Of a DNA stretch of 64,000 nucleotides, positions 1 through 13,592 are shown one piece after another (position 1 is the first letter of the stretch; each line of letters starts with the position of its first letter). The notes beneath the pieces are model-generated. The model searched no databases. It was not told the DNA's origin and was given only the letters and a program-made list of their open reading frames with translations. The DNA comes from Costus lasius (taxonomy: Eukaryota; Streptophyta; Magnoliopsida; Zingiberales; Costaceae). Position numbers and translations under genes: made by a program. Location: contig CM050450.1 of the NCBI GenBank assembly GCA_027563935.2, forward strand, positions 14,243,957 to 14,307,956. The letters are read 5' to 3'.

Positions 1-2852
1 ATAATTGACATTGGTCATTGATCTATCATTTTTTACCTTTAATATTGTATAATGTGAAGGATTATAGTTAATCATCAATTAATTTAGGATAAACTAAATT
101 TTCAATGCTCTAAGTTCAATCATTAAATCGGTTCGTTCAAACTAACTTTTAAAGTTAGAATTAGTGTTATTATTTTTTGATCAAGTCATCATGTGTGAAT
201 TAGTGGTATTTATAAAAAATAATGAATATTTTTGCTCATTATTGTATTATTGTTATTGTTTTTTTTAGCAAAACTTGATCTTAAAATTTTGTTATCAACA
301 ACTAATGATCTTGTTTACTGATCTTGTTTAGGACAAATACAAATCGATTGTACCACTTCGTACAGGTCAATTTCTTAAACCATGGTAGTGTATTCGACCT
401 CAATAGTCATCGCTTCCCACCTATTGCTCCTTTGTAGCAACTCTAGTATAATAAAATATAATATATTTGTATTATTAATATCATTAATATAATAGAATAA
501 AATATTAATAATCTCATTTTAATTAATTTTATTAGGGATTAGCAATTTTTTTCATAATATAATTATGATATATTATCTTTTAATAATATATATTATAAAA
601 TAATTTATGTGATGCAATTTTTAACAATCTTCACTCTAGTTCAGATCCATCGGATTCATCAATGTTGCCTTATTAACTATTTTAATTCAAAAAATTATTT
701 TTTTTTATTTGTAAAAGATATTGTGTGATTGTGCTCTTCTTAAGCGAACCCATTCCATGATGGACCCTTCTTATGTGCTACCATCACCACTGTCCTATTA
801 TTACTGCCATCATTATAATTGTTTTATTAATTATTTTGATTATGAAAAAAATAAAATTATATCTCGGTAATGAATCATGCAATAGACTCTGGAGGGAATT
901 AGTTTTCTAACATTAGGAGAACCTCAAAGTCAAAAAGACTTGTTATTTAGTGGTGCGTTCCGGATAAGGCTCCAATCTCCAAGTACTTTTTGATTAAGCA
1001 AAGAACAATTTCAAAGGGCATGAGCTTTATTCTTTAACTTGTTGATGAGTTCATCTATGGACAAAACAATAATTTGGGAGGCTTTGTTGTTATGATACGC
1101 TTAATGAGCAAAATGACTCATTAACTTAGTGAGCTAAAATGGCAACATGACTCAATTTATTAAAATACTTAAACCCACGTTGATGGTAGCCAGCCCCCTA
1201 AGAATCCGTTTAGCACTGCTTTCCGAGCGACTTTTACTATGCTAAATGCACCCTGAGCGTTATATATTATATTTTCTGTAAGTTGGATGACCTCTAAATT
1301 TTGCTTGATTTCCACATTCGAGAGACTTTCTTGTTCACCTTTGATTTTGTTTTCATTATGTTGGGAAGGGCTGCATATCTAGGCTGATTTAACCTCGGAT
1401 CCATTCTAAAAAAGCGTTGCCTAAGTCCATGGTGAACGAAGGATGAGAACACAACTAAATTAAAACGACAAATAAATCAAAATTGAAATAAAAGAACTTA
1501 ACATTACATAATGTTTTAATTAAATCATGTGTTATTGAGTTTAGTAGGGCAATGAGTTAGTGGGACGTTTGATTTGAGGTAAGTGTTATTAAAGGTTATG
1601 CAAGTTTATTTAAAGGGACTCGAGTATTTGCAAATTGCAATGGGCGACCTTGATATATAAGTTATTCACTTAGCACTTACTTATCTCTCTTTGAATTCTC
1701 CGGAAGAGCAAAGTTTTTTGCTCTTTTTCTCCTCTCATGTTCTGCACCAACTCCACAGGTTTCGAGTGAAACTTGATTGAATTTGTTTCTCAAGTAGAAC
1801 CACAAGTTTTGCCCAAACTTGTCCAAACCCAAACCCAAACTCCAGTGATATTACTCAAGTGAATACATAGTAAAGCAAAAATATATATAACGAAAAGACC
1901 AACTCAGCCGACGAAAATCAAATTATGAGAAATTACGTGATTACTGCTGGCAAATCTAGAGAGAGAGTTTCAATACCACCATCCACTTCTCTTTCCACCG
2001 TTGCCACTTGTTTCTCTTCGTCCAGGATAACCTACTAAAAACAATTGACACGGGTAAACAGTATAAATTGGATTTTGCCATTAAGGGAGATTTTTGTGAT
2101 AGATGTAATGCACCTACGGGAAATGGGGAGAAAAACTAAAGCTGCGAATGAGAGTGAATTAGCGTCCTAGTGCGATAAAAAATGGAAATTGCAAGGATAA
2201 GAACATATTTGGATATATGAAGGTAGGTGCATATGGGAAAAAAGATCCAAGAACAGGAAGTATTGGATTATTGAAATGGAAGCAGAATTGACTCTCACAT
2301 GCACAGATAACGTAAACATTTATTTCCTTTAGTAATAATGTTTTGCCTTATGCCCATTAATCTTTTTTTTAGAAAATTTCATGTTAGCAATGGCAAAAAC
2401 TATTGAATATTCAGTTGCATATGATCTCTACAAAAGTTGTGCAATACACGCAATACATCTGTGCACAAAAACATTATTCAATTTCTTTTTTTTTACAGTA
2501 GGTTGGGTGGTGTTGGTGGTCTAAGAAAATCCCCTATAATTCTACAGCCGAATTAGTTAAAATAGCTAATGGATCTTATAAATGCTAACTTCTTTAAAAT
2601 TTTCTGATAAACCCATGGCTTAGCAATTGCAAAATATAGTTACATACAACTCGAGCTTTTGTAGGCAAGTTATAAATCTGTGTCGTAACTTTATTTCAGG
2701 CTCCAAAAAAATATGATTTATAAGGACCAATATAAATCAAGTGGGTGACAGGCAGCACATGTTTCAGGTTGCAAACATTACGTTACAAAGAATTATAAGC
2801 TGGAAATTCAATAAACGCATGACATTTTATATATTTTGGTATAGCGCCACAC
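1..2852. other. AT-rich intergenic DNA, no gene seen
   Basis: No open reading frame here resembles a known protein on either strand. The DNA is AT-rich with short homopolymer runs. I looked for further exons of the ETFB remnant on the minus strand and did not recognise any. Confidence 0.5.
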
Positions 2853-4427
2853 CTTTGAAGCCAAGGTTCCTTGTGACAATCTTAGTTGTCCAACAACCAT
2901 TTGTCCTGTTTGGTTGCAATCATCATCAATTGCCTGATGCATAACAATGCATGGGAAATTAAGACACAAAATTAAGTGAACAAAGCTCCAAATGGTAAGT
3001 AAAGATAATATCACAATTAGCAAGAACAACTGAAATGTTTTGGTTTATAATTTATACCAATATGTAATCCCAGTAATAAATTATAACAGTGCCACAAAAA
3101 GATTATAATGTGACGTTACTTTCTGAAAATAAGGATTGAGTTCCACTCCTTCAGTGCCATATAATCTATGGAGCAAATGCGACTTGGTGAAACGTGTCAA
3201 GCAAGTAGTACTATATGAAATAACAACAAAACCATGTTGCCAAGTAGGATGCTCAGTGAAAGCAAGAAATGAAGCTGACATTGACGGATGATTTAGTGCT
3301 TTTCCATTGTTGCAACACAGAATGATGAATTAGATGGAGAACTTGAGATGACAAAGAATATTCATAAAGACGTAGGTAAGATAGTAAATACTGTCATAAG
3401 AGGGATAGATGACGAGGGCAATGCCTGACTCCTCGTGCTTTATCATATTATGTTTACACTAGAACTAATAATGTTCTCAAGAATATCTATGCTTATTGAC
3501 TGAGGTATGCAAGGTTTCACATTTCTGGACTCAGTTGGACTAAAACCCTCATGGATAACAGAAATTATTAAAGATCAAATCAGAGATATGATTGAACGAA
3601 TGTATTGTTTTCTAACTGAGAAGTGATACTAGTCTGTTCGGCACTAATCTTTGTCCCATCTTGACTAAAATGTACAAAATGGATTTCTAAAATATTATCA
3701 TAGGCAGCCAGCGTGTTCAGAAGTAACATCTCAAAAAGCTGAACTCGTGACATTGTATAATGATTAAAATAGTTAAAACAAAATTATCATGCTGCACGTA
3801 AGAGAATTACTAACCAAAAATGAACAATAAAACAAGGAGCCAAAAGCATATATATACTACTAAGTACACGTAAAAGTAACATAACCCTACGACCACAGTG
3901 CAGAATTAGATTAATCATTCACCAGAAGACACAAGCAGGTTCCTTTGAATCAAAAGACTAACAAAACAGATTAAACAGTGAGGAGATAACAGTCATCCAA
4001 TTTTCAAGTCTCCAATAATTTGGGTTCTCAATATTTGACGTTCCTAAACACTTTCAAAAATAAATATTACGCATTAAGAAAATCCCCTTCTATTTCATAC
4101 AATTCAAGGTTAAAAATAGGGGGAAAAGAGCTAAATCTGATTCCATTACCTGCTTCCCGGGAATGAAGAGTCCAGGCCGCTCCACCTGGACGAGGGCCTT
4201 CAGGATAAGAGCGGAAGCACCGGCGCGTCGCCTGCCTCAACGTGGATGGCACGGCATGGCAAGCGTTAAAGTCTATACGGAGGGTGTCAGCGCACTGGAG
4301 GGGCCCGACGGAAACAGCGACTACCTCGGAGGCGGCGCGCCCGCCTTACGGAGGCGTATCGCTTCCTCGAGGGCGATCTCGCCGAAGGGGTTCATCGACA
4401 TCTTCACACCGCTCGTCTCGACCCCGC
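2853..4427 (-). pseudogene. ETFB: Decayed electron transfer flavoprotein beta-subunit gene (ETFB remnant)
   Basis: ETF-beta is the mitochondrial partner of ETF-alpha that passes electrons from acyl-CoA and branched-chain dehydrogenases to ETF-QO. Two exon-like blocks are visible. The upstream block, about 4427-4150, encodes in pieces [21 protein letters not shown], then [31 protein letters not shown] and KALVQVERPGLFIPGKQ. These pieces lie in different frames, so several frameshifts and in-frame stops break it. The second block, 2933-2853, encodes AIDDDCNQTGQMVVG through TLASK and is intact, with an acceptor (CAG) and a GT donor at the expected phase. The 1.2 kb gap between them has GT-AG borders, so this is an unprocessed genomic copy. 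The N-terminal start and the C-terminal half were not found. The family assignment is firm from the motif series; the pseudogene status follows from the breaks seen. Confidence 0.8.
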
Positions 4428-6727
4428 TCTGGCAGCAGACCGCGGCCACATGTCAGAACAGTGCCCTAGAACGAGGAGCGAAGGAACATGGAAGAACCCT
4501 ATCTTATCTTCTGCTTCTGCCGAAACTGGGCCACTCAACAACAAAACTGGGCCGAGAACAATTCCAGCAGGCCAAGTCCAATTTAGGGTCCTTTTATTCC
4601 GAAACCTTATCTTCTGCTTCTGCCGGAGATCACAAGAACCTAAACCTAATTCAAAGAACAGTTTCAAACACCGTTGACCCAATCCTACCAAAGTAATTAG
4701 CATCTCCCAGTCTTGAACTTCAAATCAGCTACGCTCCAAGATTTGAGTAAAACAGAGCAACCTGTCCCAGATTCATGCACCTGCGCGTGCAAAGTTGACC
4801 ATGCATGCATGGCAGCTAAACGAAGTCCACGTTTCCTTAATCCATTTCCTCCTCCATGCCTCACGCTCATGGCGACTCCTCCTTGAGAGCTTTTCCCCTG
4901 TAAATCGATGCCCATACAATAGCTTTTCTGCGCTCCACTTGTCTTATAGTACTGTGAAGTTGACTCAGTAATTGTAAGTTATTTAAATCCCACTTGGTGG
5001 ATGCACTGAACTTGGATGGCGTCCTCACAAAAAGGATGGTGGCTAGCTAGCTATGCTCTTTTTTGTTCTGAGCTGGAAGATTTTGCCTACAAGACGTTTT
5101 CATTTGCCAAACTTTCTCTCAGAACGCCATTTAATTTCAAGGTTTGGCGTGTTCCAATCAAGAACAATTAAGTATTCAGAATGATTTATTTTGGAAGACT
5201 AGTGTGATTAAATGCTTTTTGTGTGCAAAGCAAAACTATAATCTGAAATTTGACTGAGTTGTCACTGGTTTGTGCTGAAAACTAAGACCTACTAATGGAT
5301 CACAGTATCAGACGATTCACTGAAAAACTAAGATACCTTTTCTTTGAACTTGTAGCCAGATCACTAATCATATCAGTATATCAGTGTATCGATTATCACT
5401 GCGATTTGCATAATTGGACTAAACTGAGTCTTTATCTGTTATAAATTGTGCCTACAAAAAACAAAAAGGATCTAGAAACCAAAAAGCAACCTCCGACGCA
5501 TGCTTGCTTGACTTGAATGCTTTGATTGAGTTATTCATAGTGTGATGGTTCATGGAAGTTTACTGATTCCAGGAGGCAGGCGAAGTTCAACTTGATCATC
5601 AAAAAGGGTAGAACTGTGGGCCAGAGACTTAAGAGAAGGACTTTCTCTGAATCTGATGGCTGTGTCATCAGAGCGGGGGATGCACATTGCCCAACAATGA
5701 ACCCTACTGTTCAAAGAACCAATCCCTTGAGGAGACATGCAAAAAGGACACAACAGGTGAAATGGCCCACCTAATCTGTGAGCCCCTTATTTTGTCTTAT
5801 TTGCCATGAAACTCATTAGTGCGCAGTTATGACCTTAATTAGGGTTTATTAACTCTCTGCTACATTCTTCACCCCACCCCCACCCCCCCCCTCGTTTCAG
5901 ACTTTTCAGCATTTATTTCACTTTGAAAAATATAGCATCTGAAGACAAAGAATCATAAGTTCCTGCATTCTTTCAATAAAAAAAAATCTTAAGTTCTGTG
6001 TATCTGCAGCTCAAAAGTAGTACCACTTCTGAAAAACTCATCATCAGAAATGGAATGGACGAGGATTTAGGTGGAAAAAGAAGCCATTTTGATGTTGAAA
6101 TCGTGTAAGAATTATCGAGCAAGTAAATGGTCTAGCTGCCATTTCATGTGCTGCCCTCTGAATTCAAGGGGATCTGCATTTGGACTAGTTTGGCTAATCC
6201 GTTCCCAGAATTGACAGATCATTACAAGTAAATGCATCGGAATTTTGTTTCTTCGTTCATCTGACTGACACTTGTCATGGCTGGTACAAACCCTTGGAAA
6301 GTTATGCTTGGATGCAATGAACGATTTGGGGGCACTGCTGAGACAGTTCTAGTGGGCCTATGGAAAGCAAGAAAAATGGCAACGATAAGAATGCATAATT
6401 CTCACTCTTTTTTACTTGAACAATTGCTTAAGAGTGTAAGAAGGAAAAACCTGAATTAGGTTTCTTTTTCGTTGTTCATTTGCCTATTTGTTTGTGCACT
6501 CTTAAAAAGATTTTCAATTCTACATAAAATTTTACGACTTTCGCTTCTTGTATCGATACCATATATACGATATATGTATCGAATGATAGAAGCATATCGT
6601 GATACTAGTATAATATATGCCACTCATATCTCTGCTTATGCCAAGTGTGAGTCAGCAAAGCTTGGCCCCACATACCATACAAGTGGCCCCCAAGCAATCT
6701 ATCCAGCCAACGCCCACCTCATTCAGG
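4428..6727. other. Intergenic DNA between the ETFB remnant and the ERF gene
   Basis: No supported gene. There are only short shadow reading frames and a C-rich run near 5873-5891. The last few hundred bases are the probable upstream region of the ERF gene. Confidence 0.4.
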
Positions 6728-6735
6728 TATAAAAA
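6728..6735 (+). promoter_or_regulatory. TATA box of the ERF gene
   Basis: TATAAAAA lies 85 bases upstream of the ERF start codon, which leaves room for a 5' leader of about 50 bases. The position and match are good; function is inferred. Confidence 0.6.
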
Positions 6736-6812
6736 GGAGCAGGCTTTTGGTAATTTGGTAAGAGCTAGTAGTAGTAGTAGAAGAAGCAACTCCCTCCTCC
6801 ACTCTCCTTGCA

Positions 6813-7502
6813 ATGGATTACTCCTCTTTCAATTTCATTAGCCAAGAACAGTCGCCGGAGTCCTCCACCGGCTCCGGCGAGCCCTTCCCCTTCCCCTGGG
6901 CCGGCACCGAAATCTGCTACCCCGACGTCCCACTACCCTTCAACATGAGCGACGCAGAGGAGATGCTCCTCCTGCGAATGCTCTCCGAGGCCTCCGACGC
7001 CAGCGAGCAGAGGCCGACACGGCCCAAGGAGGAGGAGGTGGACTCGGACCCGCCCCGCGAGACGGCGGCGAAGGAGAAGGCTTACCGGGGCGTGCGGAAG
7101 CGGCCGTGGGGTAAGTTCGCGGCGGAGATCCGGGACTCGACGCGGCACGGGATTCGGGTGTGGCTGGGGACCTTCGACAGCGCGGAGGCCGCCGCGATGG
7201 CCTACGACCAGGCCGCGTTCTCGATGCGCGGGGCCACGGCGGTGCTCAACTTCCCGGTGGAGCGGGTGCGGGCGTCGCTCGACGGGATGGAGTGCGCGGC
7301 GGAGGCGGGGGTGTCGCCGGTGGTGGCGCTGAAGAAGAAGCACTCCATGAGAAGGAGGAAATCGATAAGCAAGAAGGGCAATACTAGCAGTAACAGTAGC
7401 AGTAGCAGCAGCAACTCCAGCTTGGTGAGCGTCGTGGAGTTTGAGGACTTGGGGGTAGAGTTCTTGGAGGAGCTTCTGAGAACATCCCAGGTTACTAATT
7501 AA
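6813..7502 (+). CDS. Ethylene-responsive transcription factor, ERF group IX / ERF1B-like
   Basis: Intronless gene for a 229-residue nuclear transcription factor expected to bind GCC-box promoters in ethylene, jasmonate and defence responses. The AP2/ERF domain spans about residues 91-148, starting [19 protein letters not shown]. The Ala and Asp in AAEIRD mark the ERF subfamily rather than DREB (Val/Glu), and the domain ends in LNFP. An acidic N-terminal part, a basic stretch ([15 protein letters not shown], about 174-188), a serine run (192-203) and an acidic-hydrophobic C-terminal motif [14 protein letters not shown] follow. That C-terminal motif resembles the activation motif of the ERF1/ORA59 branch. 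Codons are strongly GC-rich in the domain, as in monocot ERF genes. Start chosen at the ATG after the TATA box. Family certain; orthology to one named member is not. Confidence 0.93.
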   Translation: MDYSSFNFISQEQSPESSTGSGEPFPFPWAGTEICYPDVPLPFNMSDAEEMLLLRMLSEASDASEQRPTRPKEEEVDSDPPRETAAKEKAYRGVRKRPWGKFAAEIRDSTRHGIRVWLGTFDSAEAAAMAYDQAAFSMRGATAVLNFPVERVRASLDGMECAAEAGVSPVVALKKKHSMRRRKSISKKGNTSSNSSSSSSNSSLVSVVEFEDLGVEFLEELLRTSQVTN

Positions 7503-10083
7503 TCAATGCTGAATGCTAAGCTCTCCCCTTCTTGTTCCTTGATTTCATTTTCATCTCCTTCTTTCAGATGTCAAATTAGAAGGAACAATTCGACTGTCTC
7601 TACCAAGGAGATTTACTAAATCTGAAGCTTTTCTTTTGCCTCTGTAAATCTGAAGTTTTGTATAAAACAGAGTCGCAGTTCGTCAGATAGAAGAAACAAT
7701 TACTGCGCTTCAAATCTAAAGTTTTACTTGACTTATATTAACTGGAAAAGGACGGATCCTGATCACTTTTGACAAAATTGATGTGAAGCAGCTACTGAAC
7801 ACATATCCACGTGAGCACGCTGTTCTTGTTTTGACTTCTGAATTAGAAACTTACATCAGTTAATTGCCATCACTTGTTTTGGTCAACGATGGCAAACATC
7901 TTCGAGTAATCTCAGCTAACCAACCTAATGGCTCTACAAAAACAAGCCACTGGCTGCTGGCGGGTCAAAATTTCAGTGTGCCTTACCACAACGTTGAATT
8001 CCTATGAGAATTCAAGTCCTCGTCCAAGATCTGTTTCTTGTATTTTTCTTGCCCCATGTAAGCAATAAAAGAGGATGGTCAAACTTGACCTATCTGATTG
8101 CAACATAACACATATTTTGATCCCCTGATTTTGTCAAAGTGTTCTTCGATGAAGCTTCGTGTCTCTACTTTTCAGATGCTCATGATTCATGAAGCTCGGA
8201 AGATCGTTTAAAGTAAACTATTTCTGCACCAACCTCAGTTCAGTGGTCATAAAAGGTGTTCTGGTCAGAATCTGTGCAATTTGACACACCGTCATTGCTA
8301 TAAATTAGTCATTGCATGAATTTCTATTTGACCTAACCTATAACACCTTTGAACATGATTGAAGTAAAATATGCTAGTGTTGGAACTTTTTAAGGAAAGT
8401 TCATCTAATATAACATTCATCTTTAAGGTATAAACTTGTAGTGTGTAATATCCCGATTTAGTATTCTATGAAAAGCGAAAAAACTATAGTATAAAAGGTT
8501 TAGCAGACTTATTATCATTAATTTGAGCTTAAATATTTTTAATTGGATCACTACTAAGTTTGCCTCATAAAAGGTCCAGTAAGAACAATTATTTGGGTAA
8601 GTCAAAATCATGTTTATCAAAACTTCCCTATAAAAATATTTAATACTTATATTTTTTTTTATTTTCTTGTGAAAAATATTTTTTATATGAAAACAAACTT
8701 TAACAAAATACAAAGAGATGACTCGTAGATATTTGAGAATGAATTATTTTATTTTAATGATTCATATAAAATAAATAACCTTATTTTTATACTTCATAAT
8801 TTAACTTTTTTTATACATTAGTCATTTTCTTGTATTAGAGATGCATTGACAAATTAGAGAGCACCTACAAGTATACTTAATAAAAAAACTCACTATGATT
8901 CTAGTCACTTCAAGAAAGGAACCTAAATATAGCAACTAACACTAGAGCATAAGTAGAAAAATAAATCTTTTCAATAATATAAAGTGCCTAAAACTAGGCC
9001 AACATAAAAAGGAAATATAGAATGCTCCTTATGCCCCTAGAAAGGGGAGATTTTTTTATTGATAAAAATGAAATATCTTAAAATGATAATAAAGTCAATC
9101 ATCACTTTTGATAGACAAGACAAATGTGATGCTCATCCTAAAAGATTATTTTACACATTAAAGTCATAAAATCTTCATTGTCTCATTTTAGATTTTTTTT
9201 TTACATAAATGGATTTTGTATTTTCTTTGTATAAAATTGTTGGGTTGTGGTGATAAAATAAAAGATTTTGTGGCTTTCTCTCAATATTTTTTTATTTTTT
9301 AGGAGGATTTTTTATGTTATATCTTAGTCTTCTTCATTTTTAATGATTCTTGAGATATGAGATACACCTATTAACATGATTCTTAAGAGATCCATTTACT
9401 AACAAATATGAGAAAATTACTATTCTAATGATCAATTATTTTGGAAATAGCTTTAATAAGAGAGATAAATAAAAAAATACTATTATAATGAGCAATTATT
9501 TTGGAAATAGCTTTAATAAGAGAGATAAATAAAAAAAATACTATTATAATGAGCAATTATTTTGGAAATAGCTTTAATAAGAGGGATAAATAAAAATTTT
9601 GACTTTTCTTTCAAACAAGAAATATTCAAACTATAAATCCAACATCTGGTTAGTGAGTCAACATCCACCCAACCCACCAGCGGCAGCTATTGAGTTGACT
9701 TACTCATTTGCTCATCATGGCACAATAGTTGCCAAGTAACAAACTGGTGCTTTTCTTCTACATATTTAGGCTAAGTTTTCTTGAAAAAATTTATAACAGA
9801 AGAAAATACTTTAATTATTACTTGACAAAATAATATTTTAAAAAATAATATTTAAAACATCTTTCTTTTTTATTCGTCATGAATTTCTTCCAAAGAAACA
9901 GTTAAAATAATAATTAAAATATCTTTTCCTTTTTTAGTGTGGATTCATTTCAAAGAAACATTAATTAATTGGATTAGCTAATTGGGGACAATAACAATTA
10001 TTAATAGGTCTTGATTGGGCATTTGGGTAAAATGGATATGCAATTTCAGATGACTTTCTCACTCAAACAGAGAAAGATACAAG
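7503..10083. other. AT-rich intergenic DNA downstream of the ERF gene
   Basis: The first few hundred bases are the probable ERF 3' untranslated region. No gene is supported. A three-copy tandem repeat is listed separately. Confidence 0.4.
9419..9595. repeat. Three-copy tandem repeat, 60-61 bp unit
   Basis: The unit starting ACTATTCTAATG / ACTATTATAATG and holding TTTTGGAAATAGCTTTAATA is present three times head to tail, starting near 9419, 9479 and 9540. Copies differ at a few bases and one A. No coding potential. Confidence 0.85.
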
Positions 10084-10618
10084 TAGGGCTGAGCATTATT
10101 TGATAATTATTAAATTTTTTTGATTTTATCAAAGGTAAAGATAAAATCGGTTCGGTAAATCGATAATCGGTAATCGGTAATCAGTACAGTAAAAAAATTT
10201 ATGATATTTGGTAATCGATAATCAGTTCGGTAAAATATTTTCAGTTCGATAAATTTACTAATTTACTGAATACTTATAGATTTTTTAATTTTACCAACTT
10301 ACCGATCCAACTTACTATTACCGAATTTAATTTGACCATCGATTTCTTCACATATACAACATAAGTATTTATTTTTGAAATAAAAAATAGATAAATATTA
10401 GGAATGGATTTACAATTGGCACCTAGCGGCATATCATATGGAGGATAAAAAGAAAACAAATAAAAATTAGTAATTTACCGATTTTACCGATCGGTAAATC
10501 GGTAAAATTGGTAAATTATCAATATGTAATTTCATAATCGGTAACAGTAACGATAAAAGAAAAAATTCGATAAAAATCGATAATTAGTAATACAGGATTT
10601 ATCGAATACTCTGTCCTA
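10084..10618. mobile_element. hAT-like MITE with 8-bp target duplication
   Basis: The element starts TAGGGCTGAGCATTATTTGA and its inverted end reads TAGGACAGAGTATTCGATAA, imperfect terminal inverted repeats. It is flanked by GATACAAG (10076-10083) and GATAAAAG (10619-10626), a 7/8 match that fits the 8-bp target duplication of hAT transposons. The inside is AT-rich and full of TCGGTAAA-type words, without a transposase. Related to the element at 13593-14065. Confidence 0.65.
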
Positions 10619-11100
10619 GATAAAAGGAGGAAGGATCAAATGGTTGTCTTTCTAATTCATTAAATATTGGATAAAGCTACATTTGAGAAAATATTTAATG
10701 CAACCATTATGAAATAGGCATAAGATACGTTAAATTCGACTATATAGTGATTTCTATAGAAGAACCAAAGGACAAAATCAATATGGTACATCTTAGTCTA
10801 CATTAAGAAGAGGAAGAGCTCAAAGGTAAATTAGAATAAGAGAAGGTATGGACCCCAACTTCTATAGAAGAATCAAAGTATATAGGATTAAGATGCTACT
10901 TTTCAGTCTATATCGAGAAGAGAAAGAGCTTAAAGTAAATTAGAACAAGAGAAGGTATAACAAGTTAGAAGTAAAATGTTATACTTATCATAATTTTAAA
11001 TATTATTGATTGTGATACATTATTCTTGGGAGTGTGATTGTGATAATAATGAAAAAGCTGATCTATTTCAGAAGAGGAGAGGTAGATTGTAAACTTCTGA

Positions 11101-11750
11101 TGAAATCTATCGCCAGGAGTTGAAGAGGGGGAAAGAGGTGAAACGAGGAAGTTGCTGGTGGCGGAGAGGATCTCGGCGAAGGAGTACAGATGAAATCTGT
11201 CGCTGCCCTGGGAGAGGGAGAAGCATCTGTTCAGGGCAATAAAGGCAGTGGGGGAAGAGGAGGAGGAGGAGGTGAGGAGGAACGAGTCGTGGCAATAAAG
11301 GCAGTGGGGGAAGAGGAGGAGGAGGAGGTGAGGAGGAACGAGTCGTGGATGTCTGCATCGCTATTGATTGAGCTGGCGGCCGTGAAGGAGGGGGGAGCCG
11401 TCGGCGAGGTTGTGGACTAGGGTTGGGGAGCGGCGCATTGGCTTGCCTTCGAGTCTTGCACATGTGTTCGATCAAACAATGAACTCAAGCTGAGATTACA
11501 TTTGTGTCAGTCACTCTTCGATTTCGATCGACGTCTTGAACTGAGAAATCACTCAAAGAAAGGGCTGACCTTCTCTTTCTCTGTTCCATTTGATGACGAA
11601 CGCCACAGCCGCCTGTGGCGATTTCTTGTGTTGGAAGTCAACTGCTGCTCAGGTCGTTGTGATTGGGACGGAACTACGGTCAACGCCGGAAGCCGTAATA
11701 TTCACAGCCACATATATTATGAATTTTATTTCATAAAATTATAAATTAAC
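11101..11750. other. GC-rich island of unknown origin
   Basis: A compositionally distinct island in AT-rich DNA, with short open frames on both strands that are low-complexity (Gly/Glu-rich on plus, Pro-rich on minus). I recognise no protein family. It may be a remnant of a gene 5' end or of a mobile element. It contains the 56-bp duplication listed below. Confidence 0.35.
11235..11348. repeat. Two-copy tandem repeat, 56-bp unit
   Basis: The unit beginning GGCAATAAAGGCAGTGGGGG occurs at 11235 and again at 11291 with nearly perfect identity, ending GAACGAGTCGTGG. As 56 is not a multiple of three the repeat changes reading frame, arguing against a coding role. Confidence 0.85.
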
Positions 11751-12239
11751 AGTTTGTTTAACTTTAAACATTCGTAATGTAAAATATTTATATATTTTTC
11801 AAAAATACATCATAAATTTTTAAAATATCTTAATAGTTTTTGTAATATATTACAATTTACATTAGTTTTCTAAAATACTTACATAAACTAAAATGTTTTT
11901 TACATTGTTTATATATTTTCAAAACTATTTTAATATATTTCAAACTTAAATATAACAACTATATAATGTGCTATGATACACTTTATATACTTTTCTAGTA
12001 GCTTTCTATATTATAAAGAAAAAAAATATTTTGAAATAGTAAAAAAATAATATTTAACTATGTAAAATATTTTTAAAAATTACATCATATACTAAAATTA
12101 TTTGATTTTCTAATAAATAATAACAAAGATTTGAATTTAGAAAAAATAAAAGCGAAATTGAAGTTCAAAACTACAACAAATACAAAATTCTCTGATTAAT
12201 TACTTATTAAAAAAACAAAAGAAAAAAGATTGCTTATGC

Positions 12240-13030
12240 AGTGTCGGTAAGCATACCGGACTTCCTTTCATCGGGCGGATCACCGTCGATCGCCAGGCAA
12301 CCGCCAGTGAGGCCAGAAGAATCCTCAGTCTGTATAGTCGCTTATTGCCGATGCAGCATCATCAAGATTCTCATCAAGATTCCCCGCGCTTCCCCGCGTG
12401 TGAATCTTGAAGATGCTACACCCGCAAACACCGACAAGTTACTCCGTTGAACCTCGAAGCCATTACGGCCGGAGATAGAGACAGAGATAGGTCTGTGCGT
12501 CGACGTACTGAATGGCTACTATCTCTCCGCTTAATTTGGACCAAAGCTATCCTGAGAAGTGTGAACAGAAGCAGAGAGACCAACAGAAAGCCGCCGCCCC
12601 GCCGCCGCGGCTCTCAGCAGCAGCAGCGGCGGCGGAGAGAGCAACAAACTAAGAAACCATGCGGGGAAGTAGGAGATTTCGGAGAGATGGAAAGGACGCA
12701 GAGGCCGTTCCGGCAGAGCCAAATCGGTGCCATGGAGAAGAAGGGATAGATCGGAGGAGCTGCTGCTTTCACTTTGCGGCTTAGCGTCACTTGGCTTTGT
12801 ATGGAGGAGGGGAAGAAGATGAATGATTGTGGTAAGAAGCACGAATTCCTTGGTACTTCACGTGAGCGATGATTGAGCGGGACCGACCTGGGGATGGAAT
12901 GAGATGGTGGGTACATCGACGGGCACATGACAAAGGTGGGGAAGAGAGCGATGATTAGGAATAGGGAGATGCTTAGCTGTGGGGTTACGTGTACATTCAA
13001 TCTCCTTCAATGGTTAGCTGTCTACGTCGC
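12240..13030. other. GC-rich island of unknown origin
   Basis: A second GC-rich island with open frames of 60-128 codons on both strands, none matching a family I know. The minus frames are leucine/serine-rich low-complexity translations of GA-rich DNA. A short plus frame starts with ATG at 12659. It could be a gene 5' end whose remainder is lost. Confidence 0.3.
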
Positions 13031-13592
13031 CTGCGCAAGCTCAGCGCGTGACTTGTAATTCCTACTTTGCCCCGGTGTAACTCATTAAAGACCTTTTTTT
13101 GCAATTACTTGTCCATATAAAAAAAACTTATTTAAAAAAATAATAAAGATGGTGAAAAAATAAAAATTATTATTGCTATAAAAATATAATTAAGACAATT
13201 TTTTGTTAAATAAATTGTAATATAAAACAAGTTATGAATTAGATATTTTATATTGTCTAAAAATTAATTTTTTTAAAAAGGTAGAAGGTAGACCATAATA
13301 GCAAAATGTTGGGCTTGAAACTTGAAAAAGGGTGCAGGGAGATCTAATATGGTCTGGCCCTAGAATGGAGGTGAGGACCAGAGACAGCGAGTGCGAAATT
13401 GCAATTATGGGCGTACTAACTAGCAGCCTGGAAAAGAAAAGGAAGAGGAGGCATCGCATTCGGCAGCTTTGGCCGTGTCCCCCTGCACCCGGAGCAAACC
13501 CATCATTCATTCTGCCCATGCAAATTTTATCTCCATCTCGTGCCAGATGGAGTTCATTTTTTACTCATTGGAGGTTTTTTTATCATCAGCAC

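Noticed and set aside
4163..4696. 177-codon plus-strand frame and nearby frames on both strands
   Set aside because: It is the antisense shadow of the GC-rich ETFB exon remnant plus flanking DNA; no family match.
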